The notes under the pieces: model-generated
The model's database searches: none
The model's input: the letters and a program-made list of their open reading frames with translations, nothing else
What the model was told of the DNA's origin: nothing
Part shown: positions 1 to 8,671 of the stretch, in pieces
Layout: the number at the start of each line of letters is the position of its first letter
Position numbering within the stretch: the first letter of the stretch is position 1
DNA from: Clostridia bacterium
GTDB taxonomy: Bacteria; Bacillota; Clostridia; Christensenellales; Aristaeellaceae
DNA length: 64,000 nucleotides
NCBI GenBank assembly: GCA_017501255.1
Contig: JAFVXE010000028.1
Span: forward strand, 153,096-217,095
Reading direction: 5' to 3'
Made by a program: the position numbers and the translations under genes

Positions 1-1940
1 TCACCCTGATTGGTGTTGACAGCCATATCCATCAGCCGCTTCACGCAACGGTTCAGACGCTCTTCGTCATAGGTAATATTGCGGCTGGCGCCCTGATTGC
101 GCAGGTGCTTCTTGATGGAGTTGAACACGATGATGGGAACAGCCGTATCCTGAGAGGCTTCGTCCATGGGCTTGTCCGGGTCGTACAAACTGGTCTGGTT
201 GCCCACCACGCTGCGCTCCTCGCCGGGCAGGTCCACACCGGTCTTGCTGGTGAGGCCAAACTCGGCAGCATATTGGTACATACGGGTTTCGCCCAGACGG
301 TGGCCCAGCGTATAGAAGAAATAGTTACAGCTGTTGGAAAGCCCCTGCACAATGGTCTGGTGCTGATGCGTGTAACGCTGGGATTCGGAAATCCAACACT
401 TGGGGGCCGTGGAAATATCCGTGGTGTACTGGAGGAAATAGCCGCCATCGTTGATGGTTTCATTGGGCAAAAGTTCGCCCTCCATCATGGCGCCCAGCGA
501 GGATACCATCTTGAAAATGGAACCCGGGGTGCCTCGGGCATGGATGTTGTAATTCATCAGTACATTGCGGCTATCCATCAGAATAGGGGCGCTGGCATCG
601 CCGCCCGCCACAAGGGCGTTCAGGTCAAAGGTGGGATAGTTGGCCATGGCCAGCACCCGGCCTTCCATATCAATGACCATCATGGCAGCACGCTCTGCAA
701 GGGATAGCGGGTATTTCTCCCAATTCCGGTTCTCAATGTCCACCTTGTTGGAGTTGAGCCAGTTGGCGTCCATCAGCTTGCCTTCCTGCACGCTGCGGGT
801 GGAGGCCACATTCTCCGCCAGGGCACGCTCGGCCTGTTGCTGATAGCTGGCACGGATGGTCAGCTTCACATTGTTGCCGTCCTCCGGTTCGGTATAGCTG
901 AGTTCCCGGGTGATCTTACCCACACGGTCACGCTCCACCACCCGGTAGCCCTGGCGCAAATCGCTGTTCTGGGTCAACCAGTCCTCCATGGAGGCTTCCA
1001 CGCCGTCCACGCCGATGGTATCGGAAAACTTGTAACCCTTGGGCTTCAATTCCAGCCACTTGGCGGTGGAAGGAATAGCGCCCATATAGCCGATCACCTG
1101 CGCAGCCAGCGTGCTGCGGGGATAGACACGCTTGGTGCCAATGGCTACCTCCATACCGGGCAGCTGCATGGAACGGGTCTCGATGCGGATGACCGTCTCA
1201 TAAGGCACATCCTCGGCAATGACGATGGGCTGGGAGTTGAACAGGTTCATCTGCATTTCTGAGTAAACCGCCAGCACCTTGAGCATGGTTTCCTCGTCCA
1301 TGATGATGGCGTCCACATAGGTTTTGCCGGCCTCCTGCGCTGCCAGCCGCTCTGCTTCCAACTCCTGCTGGGAATTGACGATTTTGTAGCGGCTCTTGAG
1401 CTTGACCATGGCATCGCCGGCGGTGGGCACGCTGGTAACGGTGAAGTAGTTGTTGCTGCGCCACTGGTTTTCACGGGTCTGCAAAACCGCTTCGCTGACG
1501 CCGCTGCCGAAGTTGAACTCCCAGTTGCCGGTGTTTTCGTTGCGCTGGATGACAAACTCCACATTCAGTTCATTGCCGCCCATTTCGATAATTTCGATGG
1601 TATCCACAATGGACTGGGTGAAATCGGCGTATTCCTGCTGGCTGTTCTGGCTGGCGTCACGGTAAAAGGTGACATTGTAAATGGGTTCGTCCATTGCCAG
1701 AATGACCGCATCCGCATCGGTAATCATGCCGCGGCTGCCACGGAGGGTAATGGTGGTGGTACGCCTGGTTTCTGCACGTTCAGAATACTCATCGTTGGAG
1801 CGCAGCTGCAGATTGATCAGGCCGGAAAACAGATAGATAAAGATACCGGCCATAAGCACCAGCATGACGATGCAGCGGTTATTGATACTATAGGAATAGC
1901 CGTCGTTTTTTTGCGACTGAAAACGGATTTTTCGGGCCAT
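1..1940 (-). CDS. mrdA: Penicillin-binding protein 2 (elongasome transpeptidase), 3' end outside window
   Basis: Class B penicillin-binding protein that crosslinks peptidoglycan during cell elongation with the Mre/Rod complex. The reading frame is open from the ATG at 1940 to the left edge, giving 646 codons without the end. A short basic cytoplasmic N-terminus is followed by one membrane anchor (about residues 25-45), a long pedestal domain and the transpeptidase domain. The active-site SxxK is S474-I-F-K477 in the context GTPGSIFK, and the SxN motif is S537-C-N539. The third motif (KTG) must lie beyond the edge. The ribosome binding site is a purine-rich AAAGGAG just upstream. It is the last visible gene of the maf-mreBCD operon but is separated from mreD by the foreign-looking gene at 2029-3345. 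Family assignment is firm; total length is unknown. Confidence 0.95.
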   Translation of the reverse strand, partial: MARKIRFQSQKNDGYSYSINNRCIVMLVLMAGIFIYLFSGLINLQLRSNDEYSERAETRRTTTITLRGSRGMITDADAVILAMDEPIYNVTFYRDASQNSQQEYADFTQSIVDTIEIIEMGGNELNVEFVIQRNENTGNWEFNFGSGVSEAVLQTRENQWRSNNYFTVTSVPTAGDAMVKLKSRYKIVNSQQELEAERLAAQEAGKTYVDAIIMDEETMLKVLAVYSEMQMNLFNSQPIVIAEDVPYETVIRIETRSMQLPGMEVAIGTKRVYPRSTLAAQVIGYMGAIPSTAKWLELKPKGYKFSDTIGVDGVEASMEDWLTQNSDLRQGYRVVERDRVGKITRELSYTEPEDGNNVKLTIRASYQQQAERALAENVASTRSVQEGKLMDANWLNSNKVDIENRNWEKYPLSLAERAAMMVIDMEGRVLAMANYPTFDLNALVAGGDASAPILMDSRNVLMNYNIHARGTPGSIFKMVSSLGAMMEGELLPNETINDGGYFLQYTTDISTAPKCWISESQRYTHQHQTIVQGLSNSCNYFFYTLGHRLGETRMYQYAAEFGLTSKTGVDLPGEERSVVGNQTSLYDPDKPMDEASQDTAVPIIVFNSIKKHLRNQGASRNITYDEERLNRCVKRLMDMAVNTNQG

Positions 1941-2028
1941 AACTGCTCCTTTCATCAAATGATCAATCACGGTATCCGTGGCATTGGCAAGTCTCTCTTT
2001 TCATCCATCTTGGTTCGTTCATCCGCCG

Positions 2029-3345
2029 CTATCGCTTTTGCTTTCTTTCCAACCAGCAAAACAAAACAATACCGACAACACTGGTTGTTGTGAGCACGCT
2101 CCACAGCGCTGTCTGTGAATGATCAACCGTAAGCGGGGGCGTAGCAGGGAATGAAGTCTGTATCGCAGGAATCTGGGAATCTGTATCTGTGGCAGGGGCT
2201 GCCTCAAAAACAATGCGCACATATTGTTCTGTATAGTATGCAGCAACATCATCCGCGGACTTTTCACCAGAGGCTTCCGCAACCGTTTCGTTCGCTCCAT
2301 ACCATGCCTTAGCTGCACCGATATTCGCATCCATTACAGGCGGTTGATAAAAGGCAGCAGTGTTCCCGCTGGCTGTAACTGCTCCTTTTCCCCCACCGAT
2401 GGTGAAGGTATCATTATCCGACAGACAGATGCCATAACTGTTTTCAGTCATGCTTTCACCGGCAATACCGACTATATGACCCTTGGCAAAAGTTGACGAA
2501 TTCCACAGATAGATGCCCACGCTTTCCTTTGCACTATCTGCTTTCCCGATCAGTTGACTATCATCACTGGTGCTCGCCAGAGAGCCGGTGCTGACCCCCT
2601 GACTTATCCCTGCATCGCTTTGCGCTTTTCCAGCTACACCCTTCACAACGCCGCCACGAATCACAAGCATATCAGAAACGCAGAGCCCACGGCTGATAGC
2701 ACTATCGCCACCAATCCCGATAAGCGTTCCTTTTTCATTCACAGTAACATTGCCGTTGAAGCACCAAACACCTGTGCTGAGATACTCCGCTTCATCAGCT
2801 ACGGCAGACAGGCTACCGCCACTAACACTCAATTCTCCTTTATATAAATTGACGCCAATACTACGCTCAGGCCATACACCAGACGATGAACTGTCATCAA
2901 CTGTTAATTCCCCTGTACTCTCTGCCGTGATGTTCAGATTGCCGGTGGTATAGATACCATAGGAATACTGGGCCGTTGTACCGGTATGCGATAGCAAATT
3001 GGTATTAACCACCGTGATGCGGAGCGTTTCCAACTCGCTGTAAATAACAGCAGTGCTGCTTACACCGCTCACCTTTTCAGCAAAGAAAACACCTTCGCCT
3101 GTATAGGTAAAATCGTTCAGTAACAGCGTGTTGGTGGTGGGGTCGTAGGTTGCAGTGCCACTTGCCACATTGGGCATTATTGCATTAATGGCTTGGGTCA
3201 GATCATCTTTATTCGCATCCGTCACTTGTACTGCGCCCACCCAGAGAGGATAGGATGAACCCGTTGCCAGCGCGATTCCCGACAGGGCTCCCGTCAACAG
3301 CCAAAAAATCAATAGTATACAGCAAATCAAATGCTTTCGGTTCAT
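2029..3345 (-). CDS. Secreted, C-terminally membrane-anchored repeat protein of unknown function
   Basis: 438 residues. Residues 1-27 form a signal peptide ending near ALA-TG. The body is rich in Ser, Thr, Gly and Asn, with short repeating beta-strand units of the kind '..GGxLxxxxG..' and 'GIYTTGNLNI', which suggests a beta-helix or carbohydrate-binding-like surface fold. The C-terminus has one hydrophobic segment (about 412-432) followed by the basic tail ERKQKR, so the protein is probably tethered to the outer face of the membrane. It sits between mreD and PBP2 in the same orientation, where no gene is expected. Its DNA is visibly richer in A+T than its neighbours, which suggests later insertion. 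I do not recognise a named family and infer no enzymatic role. Confidence 0.8.
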   Translation of the reverse strand: MNRKHLICCILLIFWLLTGALSGIALATGSSYPLWVGAVQVTDANKDDLTQAINAIMPNVASGTATYDPTTNTLLLNDFTYTGEGVFFAEKVSGVSSTAVIYSELETLRITVVNTNLLSHTGTTAQYSYGIYTTGNLNITAESTGELTVDDSSSSGVWPERSIGVNLYKGELSVSGGSLSAVADEAEYLSTGVWCFNGNVTVNEKGTLIGIGGDSAISRGLCVSDMLVIRGGVVKGVAGKAQSDAGISQGVSTGSLASTSDDSQLIGKADSAKESVGIYLWNSSTFAKGHIVGIAGESMTENSYGICLSDNDTFTIGGGKGAVTASGNTAAFYQPPVMDANIGAAKAWYGANETVAEASGEKSADDVAAYYTEQYVRIVFEAAPATDTDSQIPAIQTSFPATPPLTVDHSQTALWSVLTTTSVVGIVLFCWLERKQKR

Positions 3346-3409
3346 TCCGTATCTCCTCCCTCTTCTAAAGAATGTTACACTCTACCTTACCAACCGATAC
3401 AAAGAGTTA

Positions 3410-3985
3410 TCAGGTCATTCCCTGATCCTGTTTCCGCTCCTTGTTTTCCCGGTTCTGGCGATAAATACCCAGATAGGCACGGATGGGGAACTGGAACACC
3501 GCTGCCAGCAGCATGGTGTACACGATATCCACCACTGCCCGCTGGATGTGTCCTGCATCCAGATCCACGCCGGTCAGGTAAATATAGATTACATGGATGA
3601 ATTCAAAGACCAGAATGGCAACCATGGCGCACAGGGGCGTGCGCAAATGGGGATTCAGCTGCCGGGTATCCCGGCCCTGGGCACGGCGCTCCTCCAGCTT
3701 GCGCTCGCTCTTATCCGCAAAAGCCAGCGCACCCAGCATGGAGGACACCGGGTACAGCACCAGATTGAAAAACTGCATCCCTGCCAGCATGATTTCCATC
3801 AGGTAACCGATGGCCAACGACATGATCAGCGTATAGAAGGGGCCGAAACCCACCGTGACCACGGCAATAAAGGCCAGTGCAATGTTGGGCGCCACATCCC
3901 ACACGGAGATGTACTGGGCGGTGGTGGCCTGCAAAAGATAGGTCAGCAGCGTCAGCACCGCCAGTTTGAGGGTTCTGCTAATCAC
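3410..3985 (-). CDS. mreD: Rod shape-determining membrane protein MreD
   Basis: 191-residue polytopic membrane protein with about five hydrophobic segments, the usual size for MreD. It belongs to the elongasome that couples MreB filaments to PBP2/RodA. I chose the GTG at 3985 as start because it directly follows the mreC stop codon (TAA ending at 3989) and the GGAG of the ribosome binding site lies inside the end of mreC, a sign of translational coupling. A hydrophilic loop around residues 95-115 (KSERKLEERR) splits the membrane segments. MreD sequences diverge strongly, so position in the operon is part of the evidence. Confidence 0.92.
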   Translation of the reverse strand: MISRTLKLAVLTLLTYLLQATTAQYISVWDVAPNIALAFIAVVTVGFGPFYTLIMSLAIGYLMEIMLAGMQFFNLVLYPVSSMLGALAFADKSERKLEERRAQGRDTRQLNPHLRTPLCAMVAILVFEFIHVIYIYLTGVDLDAGHIQRAVVDIVYTMLLAAVFQFPIRAYLGIYRQNRENKERKQDQGMT

Positions 3986-3988
3986 GCT

Positions 3989-5221
3989 TTACTCCTCCTC
4001 TACCGTCATATCCAGCGGGGGCGGGGTAGGCGTGGGGGTGTCGGTGGGGGCCAGGGTGAAGCCGTAGGTGCTCTCCTGCAAGCCGCCATCGGGCACCTGA
4101 TACTCAAAGCTGACAGCGCCGCTGTCCGTAGCCACGGGGGCAGGGGTCACTTCCAGAGACGGCGTTTCACCGGGCATCAGGCTTTCGGTGGGGCCGGGCG
4201 TTTCCGTGGGTTCGGGCGTGGGGGCCAGCTGATAGAAATCGCTACCGATCTGGATGGTGGGAATGGGCGCAGCTGTATCCAGCGGTACCAGCGCCAGATT
4301 GGTATCGACGGTGGACTGGCCTTCAATATCGCCTGCCGTGGGCTGGTAGCGCAGAACGATGACATACTCCACGTGCTCAAAGTCCGCCTGCGGCTCCACG
4401 ACGATATACTGTTTGTTGGATTCCATGCCACGGGTGCTTTCCTTTACAGTGCCGATGGGAATGCCCTTGGGGAAAGACATACCCACACCGGAGGTAACCA
4501 CCACATCGCCGGGACGGGGCAGATGATCTTCCGGCAGATAGTACATCCGGCACATAGCCTTGCCATCAATACCCAGTGTACCGCGCACCGTACCCTGATC
4601 ACGGGTGGAGGAAATGAGACCGGCAATGCTGGCCTCGCTGTCAATGATGGTACGCACCAGGCTCTTGGTGGCGGTCACATCGTAGGTGTAGCCCACCAGA
4701 GCGCCGTCCATGGTCACTGCCATGAACTCCTTCACGCCATCATTGCTGCCCTTGTTGATGGTGAAAACCGAGAAATAGTTGCCGGCTTCACGGCCGATGA
4801 CCGTTGCCACCAGCGGGTTCATGCTTTCGTTGACGGAGATTTCGTCGTACAGGTTTTCGTATACGGACAGCTTGTACTGCAATTCATCCGCCAGCATGGC
4901 ACGATATACCAGCTGCTCGTTTTCCTGACGCAGGTTGTTGTACTCCAGTTCCAGACGGGAGTAGAGCTTCAGCTGATATAGCCTGTCCACTGCCCAGTCC
5001 ACCACGGATGAAAAACCGCTCTGGGCAGGGGTGATGACTCGGGAAACAAGTTCATCGCCAAGCAGCAGGGTATCGTTGCCAAAAATGACACCGCCCAGAT
5101 GCAAACCAGCCAGACCAACCACCAGCAGCACAACCGTTGTGACCAGCACGCCCTTCAAAATACGGCGGCCCTTGCTGTCCTTGCTTCTGCGGCGTTCCGT
5201 TTTGGGTACCTTCATCCTCAT
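3989..5221 (-). CDS. mreC: Cell shape-determining protein MreC with long proline/threonine-rich tail
   Basis: 410 residues. The order is a basic cytoplasmic N-terminus (RRRSKDSKGRR), one transmembrane anchor (about 25-47), a coiled coil (about 75-115, rich in E, L and Q) and the twin beta-barrel MreC core containing 'VVTSGVGMSFPKGIPIG'. After about residue 310 the protein continues for roughly 100 residues as a low-complexity P/T/E-rich tail with runs such as PTPEPTETPGPTE and PTDTPTPTPPP. The tail is not part of the conserved core and would lie outside the membrane. GGAGG seven bases before the ATG at 5221 fixes the start. MreC links MreB filaments to the wall synthases. Confidence 0.95.
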   Translation of the reverse strand: MRMKVPKTERRRSKDSKGRRILKGVLVTTVVLLVVGLAGLHLGGVIFGNDTLLLGDELVSRVITPAQSGFSSVVDWAVDRLYQLKLYSRLELEYNNLRQENEQLVYRAMLADELQYKLSVYENLYDEISVNESMNPLVATVIGREAGNYFSVFTINKGSNDGVKEFMAVTMDGALVGYTYDVTATKSLVRTIIDSEASIAGLISSTRDQGTVRGTLGIDGKAMCRMYYLPEDHLPRPGDVVVTSGVGMSFPKGIPIGTVKESTRGMESNKQYIVVEPQADFEHVEYVIVLRYQPTAGDIEGQSTVDTNLALVPLDTAAPIPTIQIGSDFYQLAPTPEPTETPGPTESLMPGETPSLEVTPAPVATDSGAVSFEYQVPDGGLQESTYGFTLAPTDTPTPTPPPLDMTVEEE

Positions 5222-5239
5222 GCTGTATCCTCCGGAATG

Positions 5240-6268
5240 TTAAATGGTTTTGAGGAAGCTGGTGCGACCCAGATTCTCCAGCAACTCGTAGTTTTCAATC
5301 ACGTTGCCAAGACCGGTCACAGCGCATTCCATGGGTTCCTTGGCCAGCAGCACCGGAATGCCCAGCTCGGAGGCGATCATCTGATCCATGCCGTAGAGCA
5401 GGGAACCGCCGCCGGTCAGGTAGATGCCGTTGTGCATAACATCGGCAGCCAGTTCCGGGGGGGTGCGCTCCAAAACCCACTTGATGGAGTTCAGAATGGC
5501 CATGCAGGGTTCCCGGATGGCCTCGTAGATCTGGGCGGATGTGATCTCCGTGGTCTGGGGCAATGTGGTAACCAGATCCCGGCCACGGATGCGGGCACGG
5601 CGCACATCCCGCAGGGGCAGGGCAGCGCCCAGATCCAGCTTCACTTCCTCAGCGGTGCGGTCGCCGATCTGAATATTGAACTCCCGCTTGATGAAGTTGA
5701 TGATGGCTTCATCCATCTTCACGCCGCCCACACGGATGGACTGGCTGATGACCACGCCGCCCAGGGAGATAACTGCCACGTCCGTGGTGCCGCCGCCGAT
5801 ATCCACCACCATGCAGCCGGTGGGCTCATACACCGGCAGACCGCAGCCCAGCGCAGATACGAAAGGCTTCTCCGCCAACAGCACCTGACGGGCGCCCGCT
5901 GCCAGCGTTACTTCCCACAGTGCACGGCGCTCGATGGCAGAAATGGAGCAGGGGTAACTGACAAACACACGGGGCCGGACCAGGTAGCTGGAGCCGATGG
6001 CCCGATGGATGAAAAACTCAAGCAGCAGCTTGGTCATATCAAACTCGGTGATAACGCCCTCGTTCATGGGGCGCACAGCCATCACGCCTTCGGTGGTGCG
6101 GCCCAGCATGATCTTTGCATCGCCGCCCACAGCCTTTACCTTGCGGGTATTGTTGGCATCCAGCACCATAATGGTAGGTTCGCTGACCACGATGCCCTTG
6201 TTTTTTTCATACACCTGCGTGTTGCTGGTGCCCAGATCAATGCCCAGATCATGTGCAATAATTCCCAT
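5240..6268 (-). CDS. mreB: Rod shape-determining protein MreB (actin-like)
   Basis: 342 residues, normal MreB length. Actin-fold nucleotide-binding motifs are clear: phosphate 1 'GIDLGTSNTQVY' near the N-terminus, phosphate 2 'VVDIGGGTTDVAVISLGG' around residue 160 and the adenosine motif 'IYLTGGGSLLYGMD' near 285. It forms membrane-associated filaments that position wall synthesis. It lies 18 bases upstream of mreC and downstream of maf. The ATG at 6268 is preceded by a purine-rich stretch GTGGAGAT. Confidence 0.96.
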   Translation of the reverse strand: MGIIAHDLGIDLGTSNTQVYEKNKGIVVSEPTIMVLDANNTRKVKAVGGDAKIMLGRTTEGVMAVRPMNEGVITEFDMTKLLLEFFIHRAIGSSYLVRPRVFVSYPCSISAIERRALWEVTLAAGARQVLLAEKPFVSALGCGLPVYEPTGCMVVDIGGGTTDVAVISLGGVVISQSIRVGGVKMDEAIINFIKREFNIQIGDRTAEEVKLDLGAALPLRDVRRARIRGRDLVTTLPQTTEITSAQIYEAIREPCMAILNSIKWVLERTPPELAADVMHNGIYLTGGGSLLYGMDQMIASELGIPVLLAKEPMECAVTGLGNVIENYELLENLGRTSFLKTI

Positions 6269-6301
6269 ATCTCCACATCCATTCCTTCGATAACTGCAAA
6301 T

Positions 6302-6880
6302 TCAGAACAGGGGCAGCCCAAGCTGCTGGAAAACCTCGGTCAGCACTTCCAGAGGCAGACCGATCACATTGGTGGGGCTGCCGTCGATGCTGGCGATCAA
6401 TGCGCCCGCCTGCCCCTGAATGGCATAGGCGCCTGCCTTGTCCATGGGTTCGCCGGTGGCAATATAGCGGCGGAGCAACTCGTCGCTCACCGGCAGGAAG
6501 CGTACCTTGGTGGTGGCCACCCGCTGGATGAACTGCCCATCGGGGCAGCGGATGCATACCCCGGTATGCACCTGATGTTCCCTGCCGGACAGCAGCCGGA
6601 GCATCCGCAGGGCATCCTCCTCATCCACAGGTTTGCCCAGAACAGCGTCATCCACACAGACCAGCGTATCCGCTGCCAGCACCAGACGATCCGGATGGTG
6701 CTGCGCTACATCCTCGCATTTGCGGCGAGCCAGCTGCTCCACCTGTTCCTGACCGCTGCCATGGGCCGTCTCATCTGCGCCAGAGGGGACAACTTCGAAG
6801 GGGATCCCGTAAAAACCAAGCAATTCCTGCCTTCTGGGCGAAGCGGAAGCCAAAATCATAGGTTTGGTCATCTCCATCAT
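6302..6880 (-). CDS. maf: Maf-family nucleoside triphosphate pyrophosphatase
   Basis: 192 residues with the Maf signature 'ILASASPRRQELL' near the N-terminus and 'LVLAADTLVCVDDAVLGKP' in the middle. The family hydrolyses non-canonical or modified NTPs (house-cleaning). Maf commonly heads mreBCD operons in Firmicutes, as it does here. Three closely spaced ATGs (6880, 6877, 6871) are possible starts; AAAGGGG lies six bases before 6880, which favours the longest form. Confidence 0.93.
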   Translation of the reverse strand: MMEMTKPMILASASPRRQELLGFYGIPFEVVPSGADETAHGSGQEQVEQLARRKCEDVAQHHPDRLVLAADTLVCVDDAVLGKPVDEEDALRMLRLLSGREHQVHTGVCIRCPDGQFIQRVATTKVRFLPVSDELLRRYIATGEPMDKAGAYAIQGQAGALIASIDGSPTNVIGLPLEVLTEVFQQLGLPLF

Positions 6881-6917
6881 CCGTGTCCCCTTTCATCTGG
6901 ACAGATAGCATCAGCCT

Positions 6918-6946
6918 ATTATAGCATAGTTTGCCTGAATGGAAAA
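6918..6946 (-). promoter_or_regulatory. Promoter for the maf-mreBCD-PBP2 operon
   Basis: On the minus strand a perfect TATAAT (6918-6923) is preceded by TGC, an extended -10. A weak -35 (TTTTCC, 6941-6946) lies 17 bases upstream. It sits about 38 bases before the maf start. Confidence 0.65.
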
Positions 6947-7082
6947 GGCTTCCGGGGCCAATTCCAGCCTTTTGGAATGTAAAAATTCGGTGACAAATCC
7001 GAGGCCTGTACCCGCATTTTTTTCGTGATGCCAACTTTGCGTAACGGTTGTAACAAACACTGGCTGTGCAGCGGGTTGCACC

Positions 7083-7111
7083 TTGCGCAACCGCTTTGCA
7101 AATGGTATACT
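7083..7111 (+). promoter_or_regulatory. Promoter for the two-gene membrane protein operon
   Basis: TTGCGC (7083-7088), 17-base spacer, TATACT (7106-7111), with TGG directly before the -10 (extended -10). It lies about 64 bases upstream of the ATG at 7175 and is divergent from the maf promoter. Confidence 0.65.
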
Positions 7112-7174
7112 CTATGGTGGTATAGAATGCCGAAAGCCGGTTATTCGGCAACTTTCACAAAGGACGGTACCACC

Positions 7175-8665
7175 ATGGAGCAAATGACTGTAAAACGCCG
7201 CACAACGCCGCTGCAATGGGTCAGCTGGGCCCTGATGATCTCTGCGCCTTTCCTGCTGATGGGCCTTTTGTGCCTGATCACCGGGCAGAATTTCTGGAAA
7301 TCCTGGCCGGTCTGGTCCAATGAGCTGGACTGCTTCTGGGTTTTGCAGAATATGGGCATTACCGGCGCTGGCTACAACGGTATGTACGAGGTCATCCCGC
7401 CGGTGGGCAACCAGAGCGTTCTGGGCATTGCGCCGCTGATCTTTTACGGCGGCTTTGTCAAGCTGTTCGGCCTGAGCCGTGCCACCATTATCATCAGCAA
7501 CTGCCTGTGGCTCAGTTTGGGTTCGCTGGTCTTCTGCTTGGTGCGCAAGCCCAAGGCCGCTTCGGCGCTGTGCCTGACGCTGATGACCATCACCTATGCG
7601 CCGCTGGCATTCTATCTGGGCACCTCCATGCCTGAGGCAGCCAATTACGGCCTGCTGATGCTCTATGCCACCTTCCTGCTCCACTACGAGGATACCCATA
7701 CCGTCTGGTCGCTGGTGCTGGCGCTGCTATTTGGTCTGTTTGCCTGTATGTACCGCATCCAGTATGTGCTGCTGTTCCTGCCGCTGGCATGGCAGTTCGG
7801 CAACCGCCGCTTTGGGCTGAAAACCTGGCTGGGCCTGCTGGTAACCGTTATTCTGGCTGCCATCTGCGCCGTGATTGCCCTGTGGTTCACTGCCCCCTCC
7901 ATTCAGAGTTTCCCCTATCACTTTGTGAATGCGGACAGTCTGGAAAATGCCATCCAGCTGCTGCTCAGCCACACCAAGGCCAATGTGATGGACTATTTCA
8001 CCACCAAAGGCCCCTATCCCCTTGAGCTGGTTTTCCGCTATGTGTATCTGGCTGCTATTGCGGTGTGTCTGTTCGGCGCTTTCGTCCACACGAAAAAGGA
8101 GCCCGGCCAGCCGCTGCACCTGCGTTTCGGCCTGAACACCCCGTTCCTGCTGTGCTCCGCCTGGCTAGTGGGCAGTCTTGTCATCATCTTCCTGATGTAT
8201 GAAACCAACGACTGGTGGGACTTCCGTATGCTGGCGCCGGTGCTGTGGCTGACCATCCTCTGTATGTTCATGACTCAGCGCCGCATTGCGCCCCTTTGCC
8301 TGCTGGCTACCAGCCTGCTGATCACCCTGACGCTGGCCTTCGGCGAACCTGTTGGCTGCTTTGCGGATCCATATCGCTTTGAAGAGCCGCCCAAGAACGA
8401 AGCTCTTGCCCAGGCGTTGGAAGTGATCACCTTTGATCCGGAAGCCACAGATCCCTTTGACAACACCATCCGTACCGACCTGACCGAAACCTGGCAGATG
8501 ACGGAGCGCGATGCCGGTCTGGGCATCGAATCCGGCTGGTTTATTGAGGACAGCGTAGGCAAGAGTCGCTGGCTGCTGACCGATATGCTCAAAGCGCCGC
8601 TGGAAGGCTACAAACCGGTTTTCAAAACCGACGGCATGGCCGTTTACCAACGGATTGAGGAGTGA
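7175..8665 (+). CDS. Polytopic membrane protein, possible GT-C glycosyltransferase-like fold
   Basis: 496 residues with roughly 10-12 hydrophobic segments covering residues 20-430, then a soluble C-terminal part of about 80 residues rich in acidic residues. The overall plan (many membrane helices, periplasmic tail, acidic residues in the first outer loop, 'NELDCFWVLQNMGI') resembles dolichol-phosphate-mannose-type GT-C glycosyltransferases, but I see no decisive motif and treat this as a possibility only. I chose the ATG at 7175 because AAAGGACGG precedes it at the right distance and the upstream in-frame extension reads through promoter sequence. It is followed after 6 bases by a second membrane protein and they almost certainly form one operon. 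Confidence 0.75.
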   Translation: MEQMTVKRRTTPLQWVSWALMISAPFLLMGLLCLITGQNFWKSWPVWSNELDCFWVLQNMGITGAGYNGMYEVIPPVGNQSVLGIAPLIFYGGFVKLFGLSRATIIISNCLWLSLGSLVFCLVRKPKAASALCLTLMTITYAPLAFYLGTSMPEAANYGLLMLYATFLLHYEDTHTVWSLVLALLFGLFACMYRIQYVLLFLPLAWQFGNRRFGLKTWLGLLVTVILAAICAVIALWFTAPSIQSFPYHFVNADSLENAIQLLLSHTKANVMDYFTTKGPYPLELVFRYVYLAAIAVCLFGAFVHTKKEPGQPLHLRFGLNTPFLLCSAWLVGSLVIIFLMYETNDWWDFRMLAPVLWLTILCMFMTQRRIAPLCLLATSLLITLTLAFGEPVGCFADPYRFEEPPKNEALAQALEVITFDPEATDPFDNTIRTDLTETWQMTERDAGLGIESGWFIEDSVGKSRWLLTDMLKAPLEGYKPVFKTDGMAVYQRIEE

Positions 8666-8671
8666 CCCCCC

